IMG/VR virus record: IMGVR_UViG_3300032288_005212
Span: 1-64,000 of that record
Reading direction: 5' to 3' (one strand)
Length of the DNA stretch: 64,000 nt
DNA from: a virus
Below, one piece after another: positions 8,817 through 18,224 of the stretch (within the stretch, counting starts at the first letter, position 1; every line of letters starts with the position of its first letter). Position numbers and translations under genes: made by a program. Below the pieces are notes generated by a model, which had not been told where the DNA came from, ran no database searches, and was given only the letters and a program-made list of their open reading frames with translations.

Positions 8817-11800
8817 TATCTTCTACCTCTAAATAATAATCCGCCAGGTCTCTGCTGGTTAAATATTTCTTGTTTTACTGCATTTGAGATTGCAGTTCCA
8901 AGTCTTCTTGAGTATTCTTCTGTGTTATCTTTTGATGACGTATTTGTTGTAGCACTTCCAGATCCATCAACTGCAACGTTAATAGCAATATTATTTGTAT
9001 TTCCGCCACCATTACTCATTGTTACAGGAATTGTGCGACCATCTGGAAGAGGTACATACGCCTCTGGGCGTGATCCTTCTCCGAACATTGCAAGTTGTGG
9101 AGTTCTTGCTATTCCTCCACGAGCATATTTTTCGAGAGGCATTGGACCAGAGGAAGACATTACGCCACCTTTTTCAAAGCTAGAGCCTACGGTTCCACCT
9201 ATTTGGCTACCAATCATTGCCCCAGCAGGGCCTCCAACTGCACCACCTATGGCTCCACCTATGGCTCCTAATACTCCGCCTAAAAGCGCTTTCTTAGGAC
9301 TAGCACCTGCAGCAAGTGCGGCAGCCATTTGTGCAAATCCTGCCGCAGCTATAGTGCCTACATTTTCTGTGGCATAAGTTTGAGCATCCCCCCAAAAACT
9401 AGTTTCTTTTACTGTATTAGCAGTATTAATACTTGTTTTATCTAAAGTATCATAAGTCATTCCACCTAACTGATAGTTTTTCTGATCCCATTTTTGTGAT
9501 TCTTTAAAATAATCTATAGTTTTTGGATCACCAGTAGGTGTAGGATTAAAACCTGCTGTATAAACTCCTTGCTCATTAATACCGCTCTTAAAACCATTCA
9601 GTGTTGGGACTAAACCGCCCGCTACTGGCATAGATGTTACAGAACCTCCGCAGCAATTTGCTGTATTATTAGCAATCTCCTGCAATAAGTCAGTATGACT
9701 TTTAGCTGTTTCAGTAATAGCCTTTGTAGTAGCTTTGGTAGCTTCAATTGCTTTATCTTGTGGGGTTTTGAATACCTCAGCTATTCCGCCCATTCCAGAG
9801 GCGGTAAATAATCCAGCTATCCCTTCTTTTAATTTATTTTTTGCAGCTTCTGCAAGTCCTTCTCTTAAACTATCGCGTACTGCAGAACCAATAGCCTTAA
9901 AAGCATTCTTTCCTTCTACTATTGCATCTACGAAGGAGTCTACAGCACTATTAACAGCATTAGAGAAAATATCAGCAAGTTCTTGAGTAATCGATTTTGC
10001 ATCTTGTAGGGTTTTTAAGAAATTTTGTCCAATCGCAGTAGAAATATCCTGCCAAGAAGTCGTCATTTTTTGCGTCCAGCCAAATACAGCTTGTTGTGCT
10101 TGTATTTGCGCTGCAGTTATTTCTGATACTGCAGCTTCTGTTTCCGAACGAGTTGCGGCTGCGGCCGCTTGAGCTGCTTGCGGTAAAAGTACGGCGGCCT
10201 CTGCAAATACTCCAGGTAATGTATCTATTAATGTTTGTATATTACCTAGCTCAGCGGGATCTGTTGTTTGATTTTTTAAAGTTTGAAGTTGGCTTTTTAA
10301 TGTAATTTCTTGTATTTTTAATTGAGCGCCCATTAATTTATATTCAAGATCTATAATTCTTAGTTTCATTTCTTCTTCTTCACGAAGCAGCGCTTTTTTC
10401 TTTTCGCCAAACTCCATTTCTAGTTGAAGAGTCTGTTGAGCTGTTAATTCATACTCACCAATACCTTTATTACGAAGATTTATAGCTTTTAATTCGTTTT
10501 CTCTAATAGTTCTTTCGTTGTCTAGTATAGTAGACTTTGAAGAATTAATTTTTTCCTGAATATTTCCGGTTACATTAGCAAGGTCAATTTGGCGCTGAAT
10601 CAAATCGGCTGAAACCTGAGCAGTGGCTTCAGTATTAGCCTTATCAAGTACAGCGACTTTTAATTTATCATCAGTTATAGCCTTTTCTCTATCTAAGTTT
10701 GCTTGTGTTCTTTGTTGTACAGCAATTTGAGAGTAGTTTAAACCTTGAAGTGCTGTATAAGCATCTTTCAATGCTACAAGATTCTGTTGTGTTTCCGTAT
10801 CTTGTGGAGTAGCTGCAGATTGTTTTTGAAGATCCTTAATATCTTTAGCAAGTTCAGCCCTTAAAATGGCTAACTTAGCATTATTAAGTTTTTCTTCCAT
10901 ATTGATTGTACGAAGTTTTAGCCCATACTCTCTATTTATATTAGCTGTTTTTTGATTTTCAAATTTGCGAAAAACTTCCAATTGCTGGCGAGCAGAGAGA
11001 GCCGCCTCACCGCCTTGTTGAATATTTTGTAGTTGTAAGGAAGTTTCTTCTATACTTATCCGAGACTCAAGTATTGATTTTGAAAGATCAAGTTGTTTTT
11101 GTAGTATTGAAACAATTTCCTGCTCACCGCTCATTCTTCTTTCTAAATTAGTATAAGCTCTTTTAGCGTTTTCGATTTCCGTGCTAGCTGAAAAATTGGC
11201 TTGTTCTGTTATAAGTATACCACGTCTTGAAGCCAATTCTATTAATTTAGTTTCAGCAGCTCGTCTATCTGCGGTTTCATCTGATACTAATTTTTGTTGT
11301 TGATTTATCTCATCAGTAATATATGAAATTTCATCTGTATATATCTTATCTTGCAGCTTTTGCCTTGAATCAAAACTAGCTTTAGTTTCAAAATTAGAAA
11401 GCTTTATTAATGAATTTATATACTCTAAACTCTGTTTTTCTCTATTTAATATCTGAAGCTTTATATCCATGGCTTCTTTTATAGCAGTTTCTTGTTCTAA
11501 TCTTTTTTCTGCTTCTTCTGATAATTTTTCTGCTCTTCCAGAAGCTTTTTGTGCAATTCTCTCAATTATCTCTAATATTTTAAGTCTATCTTTTTCACCC
11601 GTTATTTGCTCTAGACCTAAACCTTGAACTTCTAGGCCTACTGATTTTAAAGCATCTTCAATTTTTTTAACGTCTTGATAAGTAAAATTTACGCGAAAGT
11701 CTACTGATTTTATTTCAGCTACCGCTCTACTAAAGGATTCGGCCCCCTTTGTCGCAGAATCTAACTCTGCTTTAGCTACATCTAAACCTAAAAATTTTGC

Positions 11801-14215
11801 CTGGTCTGGAGTTAATTTTGAAAATGCGGCAGATACGGCTGTATTAAACTGTTGAGAATCCCCAGTTTTATCTCTTTCTGCACGGGCGCTTTGTAGAGCT
11901 TTTTTTACGTCCTCTAATTTATTAATATAATTAGTATATGGAGTAGTTTGGAATAAAGTATTATAATATTGTGAAAAAGCTTGATTTGTATCTTCTACAG
12001 TTTTAACTAAATTTAAATTAGCTTGAGACATTTTATTTATATTTTCAACATATTTTACAGAAACTTTTATCGCTTCTTCTTCCGATAAATTTTTATCCTC
12101 TATATATTTAACAAGATCAGTATAACCGCCTGTTAAGTTTTTTAACTCTCTCTGAAGTAAAATATTTGCTTGTATTTGTTGATTTAAATTATCAATTGCT
12201 GCGCTACTATCTTCATTAGCTGCAGACGCTGCGTCTTTTAATTTATAAAAACTATCAGAAACTTGTGATACTATATTTGCCTGAGATTCTATCAATGCAG
12301 AAGAACTTGTAATTGATTTAGAAGAGCCAATTATGGCCTTATTAACTTCTATAGAGTTCTTTCCCAACTCTTTAGTTGCTTCTGCAGCGGTGTCTAAAGA
12401 ATCAGAATATTGTTTTGAAGCGTCAGACCTGAAAAGATTGATTAAGCCAAGTATTGCAGATTTAAGTAAATCATAAAAAAATAAAAGTTCCCCAATTATT
12501 GGTATCGCTGTAAATATACCTTTTATAGCTATTTTTGCGGCTGTCCCAAAAGATCTCCATGCTGTAGCCCCGGTGCCTAAAGATACCCCCAGAGCCTTTA
12601 CAGTACGACCTACAAAAGATAAAGTTTTTCCGGCTGCGCCAGATATTCCACCAGCTTCTGCCATTTTTTCACCAAACTCAGACGCTTTATTACCTAATTC
12701 TGATATAGACTCACTAAAAGGAGTTACGGCTCCACCAGAAGTAGCAAGCTCTTGTCTTAATTTTTTAGCATCTTCTAATGCACCTACAAATTGTTCCTTA
12801 TAGTTTTTAAAAGTCGGAGTTTCATCTAGAGAATTAATTCTCTCAGCTCCTTTTACTAAATAGTCTGTTCTTGCTTTAATAGCGTCATCGCCGCCTCCGG
12901 CTTCTGTGGCTTTTCTTTTTGCCTCTAATTCAATTATCTCTTTTAATTTATCTCTATAGATTTCTAAAGCTTTTATAGCTTCTTCTTGGTTAGGCAACAC
13001 GCTTCTAGCTGCAATAGATCTATTTAAAGTAGATTGTACTTTTGTTAGATCTTGTATTGATTCAGCTTCTTGGAATGCCAAATCTATAGCCTCGCCCCTC
13101 TTTCCAATAACTGCCTCTAGACTCCCTATACTTTCTTTTCTGTTAGCTATTTGTCTCTGTATGTTTTCACTTTCTACTTTAGCTTCTTCTGAAGTTCTTA
13201 CAGCTAAAGCAGCCGTAGCGTTAGCCATTTGAGATAAAGCTGGCAACGCTTGTCCAATTATTCCTTTCGATAGTATAGCTATTAGTCCAGCTAAAGCTAA
13301 TTTACTATCGGCTAAGAATCCAACGATTGGACCAAGTATTGAATTAAAAGCATTAAGAACAGTAGCCGCTAGTTCTTGAAGACTAGCAGATAGTCTATCA
13401 TATGGGTTTGCATCTACGCTATCTCCAATGGCACCAAACTTTTTTTCGCCTTCTTCTAGAACAGCGTTCATGAATGCTTGGCGTTTCTCAAAATTAGTCA
13501 GCTGAGAGGCTGACTTTCCCATCCTCTCTGCATATTTTTGAGTAGCTTCATCAATACGAACCATGATACCAAGTTCGTCAAGAAGTTCAGGTTCAAGTTT
13601 TGTTGCACCTTTTACAAGTCGATTCATTGAATCTTGCAAATCTCTTCCTAGAGCAATACTTGTATTTTTTGCTACAGCACCTAGCCTATCAATAGTTGCT
13701 GGGTCAAATCCGGCGGAGGTAACCATGGCAACTTGGCGCATTGAATCTTGAAGACTGATTGCATAGCCAGTAGATTCTTGCAACCCTCTTGATAAGCTAC
13801 CCATCGCAAGTCCACTAGCTGCCCCAAGAGCACTTAAACCTTGTGTAAGTTGCTCAACCTGAGCTGCTCTTTGTAAAGCGGCAAAAGCCGCAGTAGCGGC
13901 AAATAAGTTTGCAGCAAGCGTAGCATATGCGCCAACAAGTCCGGAAGATCCGCCCATTGCATCGCGCATTTTTGAGAAGTTTTTAGTGGTATTGGATGAA
14001 ACTCCTGCCGAACCCTTTAATCCTCGATCAAAGTGATTATGGGCATCACCAGCAGCTCTCGCCGCATCAGCGTTCCTTCTAGAGGCTTTGGTATTTCTAT
14101 CTTGGGCACTTGTATTATCATTGACAGCATCAGTCACTTGTTCAACTTCACGTTGAACAACCTTGACATTTTTGCCTTCTACAACTACTTCTAAAAGTAC
14201 CTTACCATCAGCCAT
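8816..14215 (-). CDS. H: tail tape measure protein
   Basis: A 1799-residue protein, the longest in the window. Long Glu/Lys/Gln-rich coiled-coil stretches (about 350-480 and 900-1300) alternate with Gly/Ala-rich hydrophobic segments (about 125-170, 300-330 and 1640-1690). The C-terminus has the common 'KGGVM...PLEKYARGG' and 'GEGSRPEAYVPLPDGRTIPV' end. Tape measure proteins set tail length and help DNA passage. At the usual rough rule of 1.5 angstrom per residue this predicts a tail of about 270 nm. It directly follows the chaperone pair, as in lambda. Confidence 0.95.
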   Translation of the reverse strand: MADGKVLLEVVVEGKNVKVVQREVEQVTDAVNDNTSAQDRNTKASRRNADAARAAGDAHNHFDRGLKGSAGVSSNTTKNFSKMRDAMGGSSGLVGAYATLAANLFAATAAFAALQRAAQVEQLTQGLSALGAASGLAMGSLSRGLQESTGYAISLQDSMRQVAMVTSAGFDPATIDRLGAVAKNTSIALGRDLQDSMNRLVKGATKLEPELLDELGIMVRIDEATQKYAERMGKSASQLTNFEKRQAFMNAVLEEGEKKFGAIGDSVDANPYDRLSASLQELAATVLNAFNSILGPIVGFLADSKLALAGLIAILSKGIIGQALPALSQMANATAALAVRTSEEAKVESENIQRQIANRKESIGSLEAVIGKRGEAIDLAFQEAESIQDLTKVQSTLNRSIAARSVLPNQEEAIKALEIYRDKLKEIIELEAKRKATEAGGGDDAIKARTDYLVKGAERINSLDETPTFKNYKEQFVGALEDAKKLRQELATSGGAVTPFSESISELGNKASEFGEKMAEAGGISGAAGKTLSFVGRTVKALGVSLGTGATAWRSFGTAAKIAIKGIFTAIPIIGELLFFYDLLKSAILGLINLFRSDASKQYSDSLDTAAEATKELGKNSIEVNKAIIGSSKSITSSSALIESQANIVSQVSDSFYKLKDAASAANEDSSAAIDNLNQQIQANILLQRELKNLTGGYTDLVKYIEDKNLSEEEAIKVSVKYVENINKMSQANLNLVKTVEDTNQAFSQYYNTLFQTTPYTNYINKLEDVKKALQSARAERDKTGDSQQFNTAVSAAFSKLTPDQAKFLGLDVAKAELDSATKGAESFSRAVAEIKSVDFRVNFTYQDVKKIEDALKSVGLEVQGLGLEQITGEKDRLKILEIIERIAQKASGRAEKLSEEAEKRLEQETAIKEAMDIKLQILNREKQSLEYINSLIKLSNFETKASFDSRQKLQDKIYTDEISYITDEINQQQKLVSDETADRRAAETKLIELASRRGILITEQANFSASTEIENAKRAYTNLERRMSGEQEIVSILQKQLDLSKSILESRISIEETSLQLQNIQQGGEAALSARQQLEVFRKFENQKTANINREYGLKLRTINMEEKLNNAKLAILRAELAKDIKDLQKQSAATPQDTETQQNLVALKDAYTALQGLNYSQIAVQQRTQANLDREKAITDDKLKVAVLDKANTEATAQVSADLIQRQIDLANVTGNIQEKINSSKSTILDNERTIRENELKAINLRNKGIGEYELTAQQTLQLEMEFGEKKKALLREEEEMKLRIIDLEYKLMGAQLKIQEITLKSQLQTLKNQTTDPAELGNIQTLIDTLPGVFAEAAVLLPQAAQAAAAATRSETEAAVSEITAAQIQAQQAVFGWTQKMTTSWQDISTAIGQNFLKTLQDAKSITQELADIFSNAVNSAVDSFVDAIVEGKNAFKAIGSAVRDSLREGLAEAAKNKLKEGIAGLFTASGMGGIAEVFKTPQDKAIEATKATTKAITETAKSHTDLLQEIANNTANCCGGSVTSMPVAGGLVPTLNGFKSGINEQGVYTAGFNPTPTGDPKTIDYFKESQKWDQKNYQLGGMTYDTLDKTSINTANTVKETSFWGDAQTYATENVGTIAAAGFAQMAAALAAGASPKKALLGGVLGAIGGAIGGAVGGPAGAMIGSQIGGTVGSSFEKGGVMSSSGPMPLEKYARGGIARTPQLAMFGEGSRPEAYVPLPDGRTIPVTMSNGGGNTNNIAINVAVDGSGSATTNTSSKDNTEEYSRRLGTAISNAVKQEIFNQQRPGGLLFRGRR

Positions 14216-14616
14216 TATTTTCTCTTTAACTTGTCGTATTCACGCTTTAAATGTTCCTGCGAACTCTTTATAGCTTGAGCGTCAAGCCTAGATAATATCT
14301 CCATTAAAAGTTCGACATTATCTATTTGATATAGTTGTATATAGATCGGAAGATTAGTAAAATCTTTTCCAATATACCCGACGTCTGGGTATACTCTATT
14401 ACCCAATCTATCATAAATATTTAGTGCATCTATTACAATTTCTGGAAAATCTTCAATACCTGGCGGGCACTTTGCCATATCTGGTTCGCGCCCCAATTGT
14501 TCTTGTATCTCCAAGTATTTACTTTTTGTCATTCCAATATCGGAATGCTTTTGCCACTCTTCAATCCTCTTCCACAGAAGCTCTTTTTGTTCCTCTTCGA
14601 AAATTGGCAAGGTCAA
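14215..14616 (-). CDS. tail assembly chaperone C-terminal part (GT frame), probably made by frameshift
   Basis: Open frame of 133 residues that lies downstream of, and overlaps by 56 bp, the G-like gene. It has no ATG in the overlap; its only start there would be TTG at 14616, with no convincing ribosome site. The position between G and the tape measure gene matches lambda gpT, which is made only as a G-T fusion. The frame is +1 relative to the G frame. I therefore read it as the C-terminal half of a frameshifted fusion of about 258 residues. It binds the tape measure during assembly and is absent from the virion, by analogy. Confidence 0.8.
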   Translation of the reverse strand: MTLPIFEEEQKELLWKRIEEWQKHSDIGMTKSKYLEIQEQLGREPDMAKCPPGIEDFPEIVIDALNIYDRLGNRVYPDVGYIGKDFTNLPIYIQLYQIDNVELLMEILSRLDAQAIKSSQEHLKREYDKLKRK

Positions 14617-14992
14617 AGACTACCTCGTTTACCCAAGTATCAAATTCACTGGAATTTTGGACTAGAATTTCCGCCTGATCGGCATCATATGGAAGAATAG
14701 TGTCTGGGTCATTGGATCCAAGATCTACTAGAAGAAGATCCTCGAGATACTTCAACTTCAATCCTTTCCAACTTTTGATGGTAGCTTCGGAAAACTCTCG
14801 AATAAATTTTTCTTCATTCAGAATTTCTTCAGGTTGGCGCGTCTTACGATCAAACTTAGTTTGTACACAACGCTTTCGAAGGGCGATTAATTCTTTTCTT
14901 GATAGGTTTGCAACTTGTACTTCAAACCCAGGGCAGCCAGGAAACTCAATCCATGCAGTTTTCGTGTCTACCATTAAATCTTGTAACTTCAT
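14561..14992 (-). CDS. G: tail assembly chaperone, lambda G-like
   Basis: A 143-residue acidic, helical protein just upstream of the tape measure gene. The ATG at 14992 follows an AGGAG site. In lambda-type tails the G protein and its rare frameshift product GT coat the tape measure protein during tail assembly. Motifs such as 'FEVQVANLSRKELIALRKRC' near the N-terminus fit the tail-chaperone fold. The zero-frame stop is 12-60 bases after candidate slippery codons. It is transcribed from the promoter at 15053-15081 or by read-through. Confidence 0.85.
   Translation of the reverse strand: MKLQDLMVDTKTAWIEFPGCPGFEVQVANLSRKELIALRKRCVQTKFDRKTRQPEEILNEEKFIREFSEATIKSWKGLKLKYLEDLLLVDLGSNDPDTILPYDADQAEILVQNSSEFDTWVNEVVFDLANFRRGTKRASVEED
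14583..14603 (-). promoter_or_regulatory. candidate +1 programmed frameshift signal
   Basis: On the minus strand the zero-frame codons here are TTT CGA AGA GGA ACA AAA AGA. A Shine-Dalgarno-like GAGG (14592-14595) ends one base plus one codon before AAA followed by A (14587-14584), so tRNA-Lys can re-pair on AAA after moving +1 and then read GAG in the T frame. This mimics the prfB layout (SD, 3 nt, slippery codon). A second candidate is TTT followed by C (14602-14599). The shift direction is +1 (or -2), unlike the -1 shift of lambda. Confidence 0.55.
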
Positions 14993-15016
14993 AATTTCTC
15001 CTATTTCAGTTAGACA

Positions 15017-15050
15017 AAAAGTCGGAGGAGAAAATCTCCCCCGACTTTTG
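15017..15050 (-). terminator. GC-rich hairpin with T tract, terminator or attenuator
   Basis: On the minus strand, AGTCGG-GGAGA and CTCC-CCGACT arms close over a 4-nt loop and are followed by TTTTTG. It lies just downstream of the promoter at 15053-15081, at about +1, and before the G gene. It could end tube-protein transcripts and at the same time attenuate the new promoter. Confidence 0.65.
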
Positions 15051-15052
15051 AC

Positions 15053-15081
15053 ATTATACCTAACACCAAGTTCTTTGTCAA
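15053..15081 (-). promoter_or_regulatory. sigma-70 promoter for tail genes
   Basis: Minus-strand TTGACA (15076-15081), exact 17-nt spacer, TATAAT (15053-15058), preceded by an A-rich tract. It points at the G/T chaperone and tape measure genes. Confidence 0.8.
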
Positions 15082-15101
15082 GAACTTTTTTTCATTAGGT
15101 C

Positions 15102-16298
15102 TTAAACGGAGTAAGTGATATAAGCTTCATCCGTACTATCAACATTTCCATTAGCTACGATACCATGGAAGTTGACTTCAAGAGTTAGCAAATCATCAAT
15201 ACCAATATTTGGAATTTCCAAGTGAGCTGTCGGAAGTGTAAGAGCTAGTCTTGGAGTAGAGCTAGTAGTACCTCCAATATTTACAGTTAATGAGTGATTA
15301 TTTCTTACAGAGGTAGTATCACTAATCAAATCGCTCCAAAGTTCTGCTGACTTAAATGCGGTTGTATCATTATCATAATAACAAGTTAAACTTCCAGAAA
15401 TAGTACGTGCACCAGTAATGTTTGCAATTGGAGCATTAACTAATCCGAGCTGCTCAGGTATAAGATAATTAATATTGTTCTCTACAGTGAAAGAACCGCC
15501 AGTTAATATAATACTATAAGTATCCCCACCGCTCTTAGCAAGAGATACTGTAGATAATCTATTACGAATAAAATTCGTAGTAGCAGATACACCTTCACTT
15601 ACTGGATTCGCTATGGCTGCGGGAGCAGAAGCGGATCTGGTAAGAGATCTAGCAAAGCCACTCCATTGTGCCGTAGCAATTCCTTCAATATCAAAATCAA
15701 TTGTTACTGAATTTACTACCATATCGGACATAGTAAAATATTCTGTATTTGTACCATCAACGAACGATACATACATCGTATTACCTGAAGGCATGGAAGA
15801 AACGTTTGATGCAGAAAAGTCAAATACGTTTGAACTGCTTGACGTAGCATTATTGATAAATGCACCCCCAATCCCGCCAGGTGAAACAAATGGGGATATT
15901 GACGGAGATGGAGAGTTTGAGGAAGAAGGTGAGCCTAAACCAACTTGTGTAGAATAAAAAGTTCTAGTAGTTGGTTGATACCCATTAGCACCCATCAATA
16001 TTGCCCACAATACCTGTTCTGGAGCAACGGCTGTAACAGGAGTTGCTCCAGTTGTTGGACGAATATAAGTGCTAAAACTCCACTCTACAGGAGCTATTGA
16101 GTCATTAAAGAGCAAACGAGCTCTTCTTGATGCGAAACCCGCTTCATTAATCGTAATTTCACTAGAGTTTGTGGATTGTGAAAAAGAAAACCCAGCAAGT
16201 ACTGGAATTTGAAACACAGAATTATCTGGACTAGCAGATGGTGTTGTAAACGCAGTTCTTACATAAACTTTTGCGTTTCTTTGAAATTGTAAGGCCAT
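15102..16298 (-). CDS. major tail tube protein
   Basis: About 398 residues, Ser/Thr-rich, with the tube-protein pattern of 'FSFSQSTNSSEITINEAG' and 'EWSFSTYIRP' near the N-terminus. It lies between the terminator-like protein and the chaperones, where lambda V sits. It is longer than lambda V (246 residues), leaving room for an additional surface domain in the second half. Two ATGs lie at 16304 and 16298. The GGAG site at 16307-16310 is only 2 nt from the first but 8 nt from the second, so I chose 16298. It probably forms the stacked rings of the tail tube. Confidence 0.85.
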   Translation of the reverse strand: MALQFQRNAKVYVRTAFTTPSASPDNSVFQIPVLAGFSFSQSTNSSEITINEAGFASRRARLLFNDSIAPVEWSFSTYIRPTTGATPVTAVAPEQVLWAILMGANGYQPTTRTFYSTQVGLGSPSSSNSPSPSISPFVSPGGIGGAFINNATSSSSNVFDFSASNVSSMPSGNTMYVSFVDGTNTEYFTMSDMVVNSVTIDFDIEGIATAQWSGFARSLTRSASAPAAIANPVSEGVSATTNFIRNRLSTVSLAKSGGDTYSIILTGGSFTVENNINYLIPEQLGLVNAPIANITGARTISGSLTCYYDNDTTAFKSAELWSDLISDTTSVRNNHSLTVNIGGTTSSTPRLALTLPTAHLEIPNIGIDDLLTLEVNFHGIVANGNVDSTDEAYITYSV

Positions 16299-16343
16299 GG
16301 GCATTTCTCCTTTAGCGAATTCCTTCGCCTCTTAACCTATTGG

Positions 16344-16796
16344 TTAATATCTAACTTCGCAAATTATTTCGCCGACACCGAGAGGCTCAAGAGCACCTTC
16401 ATCAGAATCAATACTCAAAATAGTTATTATTTGCGTACTTTGCGTATTTCCATCTTGATCGAGATACTCTAGTGAAGAATTACTTTCAATAACAGTCTCA
16501 ATGTCTTCGAATAACTTCTCTAAGGCAAAGACTGCATTCTCTTCTTGTACATAAACTCTTATGGTTAAGGTAAGAAAGCGGTCTTTATATCCCCCACCTT
16601 GATATTGGCGGGTTTCTGCTCCTGCACTCACATGGACTGCAGGAAAATCTTGTACTTCATCCCAGAACTTTAACCTTGGAAGCACATTTCCAAATAAGTT
16701 TGTCCGATAGGGGGAATTACCATCAATTAGTTTGAGTTTATCCTCGAGAGCTTTCACTATCGCCATACGTCTTGTTGTATAGTCTCTTTCAGCCAT
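16344..16796 (-). CDS. tail terminator protein candidate
   Basis: A 150-residue protein between the connector-type gene and the tube protein. It has an N-terminal helix ('MAIVKALEDKLKLID') and a beta core with 'FPAVHVSAGAETRQYQGGGYKDRFLTLTIRVYV', a pattern common in tail terminator (lambda U-like) proteins, which cap the tail and join it to the head. The assignment rests on gene position plus this pattern. It abuts the upstream gene (16797) without a gap. Confidence 0.7.
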   Translation of the reverse strand: MAERDYTTRRMAIVKALEDKLKLIDGNSPYRTNLFGNVLPRLKFWDEVQDFPAVHVSAGAETRQYQGGGYKDRFLTLTIRVYVQEENAVFALEKLFEDIETVIESNSSLEYLDQDGNTQSTQIITILSIDSDEGALEPLGVGEIICEVRY

Positions 16797-18224
16797 TTAA
16801 ACTCTCCTAGTATAAAATCTTCCGACAATAAGCTGTGTTGCGATTTCTCGAATAGATCGATCAATCAGTGTTCTTGGATCTCTTTGGGTTGAACCTTGTT
16901 TAAAACCTGGTTCGAAGGTTTGATATGGATACTTTTGATAGGTATACGCAATAGAAGGAAAACCTTGTGATGTTTGTACAACATCTGTAACAATTGCGGA
17001 TCTTGCAAATCTTCCTGTGCGATTTTCAAGGGCCGGAGTGCCCATGTTTTTGATTACCTGCATTGAAAGTCTTGCATTAATTTGCGCCTTTAGTGCATTA
17101 AGATTGAGAGTGGGTTGTTTATTTAAATCTATAGTAAATTTTTTAGTTTCTGGTTTAAAGTTTATTTCTGCTTTATTAGTAGAACTTTTACCTTTTATTA
17201 TTTTTTTATTAGAAGTTTTACTTGATAAGTTTAAATCAGTATTTATTGACTGTACCTTAGTCTTTTTATTCTTTTTTAGAGAAGAAGTAAATGATTTTAC
17301 TATTTTCTTCTTTTCTATTGTAAATCTTGAATCAGATCCAGACCATTCTAAAAAAACCTCTCGCTTTTTTGATAACGACCAGTTTTTTAATATGCTATTT
17401 AAAGTACTTTCTAATTCTTGTATAAGCTTTTTTTCGTCTGCTGCTATACTTCTATTTTTAGAGGAGGACCCCACATGAACTTTTACATTGGTATCTGATT
17501 TTAAAGCCACATATTTTATAAAAATTTCTAATCCAAGACTTTCAAGTAAGCCAGAAGCTGCTGGACCTGTAGAACTGACGTTTTGTAAAAGCTTATTTAA
17601 TGCACCGCTTATTCTTCTTTGTGCAACGCTCTCGCCCATAGAATGCTCTAGGTCAATAGCTCCTTTTAACCAGTCTTCGCTTAAATCTTTTTTGTTAGTT
17701 ACTTTTGTAGCAATTTTTTGCCATAAAGTATTTAATGAGTCCCTATATATATTTTTTATACTTTGAAAAGAGGTTGTTTCAATTTCACGACCTCTAAATC
17801 CAATTTGTTTACCTAACTTTGCGAAACGACCGCTTTTAGTTTTTATGCGACTAATAGTTACAATAAAAGATTTATTTGATTTATCCTCTACTTCTACTGT
17901 TAATCCTTTTAAACTATTATCATTTGAAGCTTGTTTATATAACTTATTTAATTCTTTTAATACTTTTTCAGCTTCCTGCTCAATAAATTTTGATATACTA
18001 TTTTTATCCTGTTCTGATAATTCGATCCAAGCAGGATACTTTACTTTTCTTTGGCCTTTTCTATCCTCAGCATACATAAAATTTAACTGATCAATATATG
18101 CTTTATGTATTATGTCTACAGAAAATATAGCTACAGTTGTTTCTCTATTGAGCTTATCTCGTAATTCTTTTTTTAGCTCTTTTAAAGCGCTATTTAAAAT
18201 TTTATCTACGCCTTTTCCACTCAT
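16797..18224 (-). CDS. tail completion/neck protein candidate
   Basis: A 475-residue, very Lys-rich protein. The C-terminal about 90 residues contain 'ENRTGRFARSAIVTDVVQTSQGFPSIAYTYQKYPYQTFEPG', which resembles the end of phage tail-completion/neck proteins. The first about 380 residues look helical and are not recognised. It sits between the head-tail connector (4-bp overlap at 18221-18224) and the terminator candidate, the slot of lambda Z or FII. It is unusually long for this role, so an added domain is likely. Confidence 0.55.
   Translation of the reverse strand: MSGKGVDKILNSALKELKKELRDKLNRETTVAIFSVDIIHKAYIDQLNFMYAEDRKGQRKVKYPAWIELSEQDKNSISKFIEQEAEKVLKELNKLYKQASNDNSLKGLTVEVEDKSNKSFIVTISRIKTKSGRFAKLGKQIGFRGREIETTSFQSIKNIYRDSLNTLWQKIATKVTNKKDLSEDWLKGAIDLEHSMGESVAQRRISGALNKLLQNVSSTGPAASGLLESLGLEIFIKYVALKSDTNVKVHVGSSSKNRSIAADEKKLIQELESTLNSILKNWSLSKKREVFLEWSGSDSRFTIEKKKIVKSFTSSLKKNKKTKVQSINTDLNLSSKTSNKKIIKGKSSTNKAEINFKPETKKFTIDLNKQPTLNLNALKAQINARLSMQVIKNMGTPALENRTGRFARSAIVTDVVQTSQGFPSIAYTYQKYPYQTFEPGFKQGSTQRDPRTLIDRSIREIATQLIVGRFYTRRV

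Noticed and set aside
8715-9377. 220-codon plus-strand frame inside the tape measure gene
   Set aside because: Antisense shadow of the Gly/Ala-rich C-terminus of the tape measure protein; no ribosome site, low-complexity product.
14700-15098. 132-codon plus-strand frame over the G gene and its promoter
   Set aside because: Runs antisense through a clear gene, a promoter and a terminator; no ribosome site.
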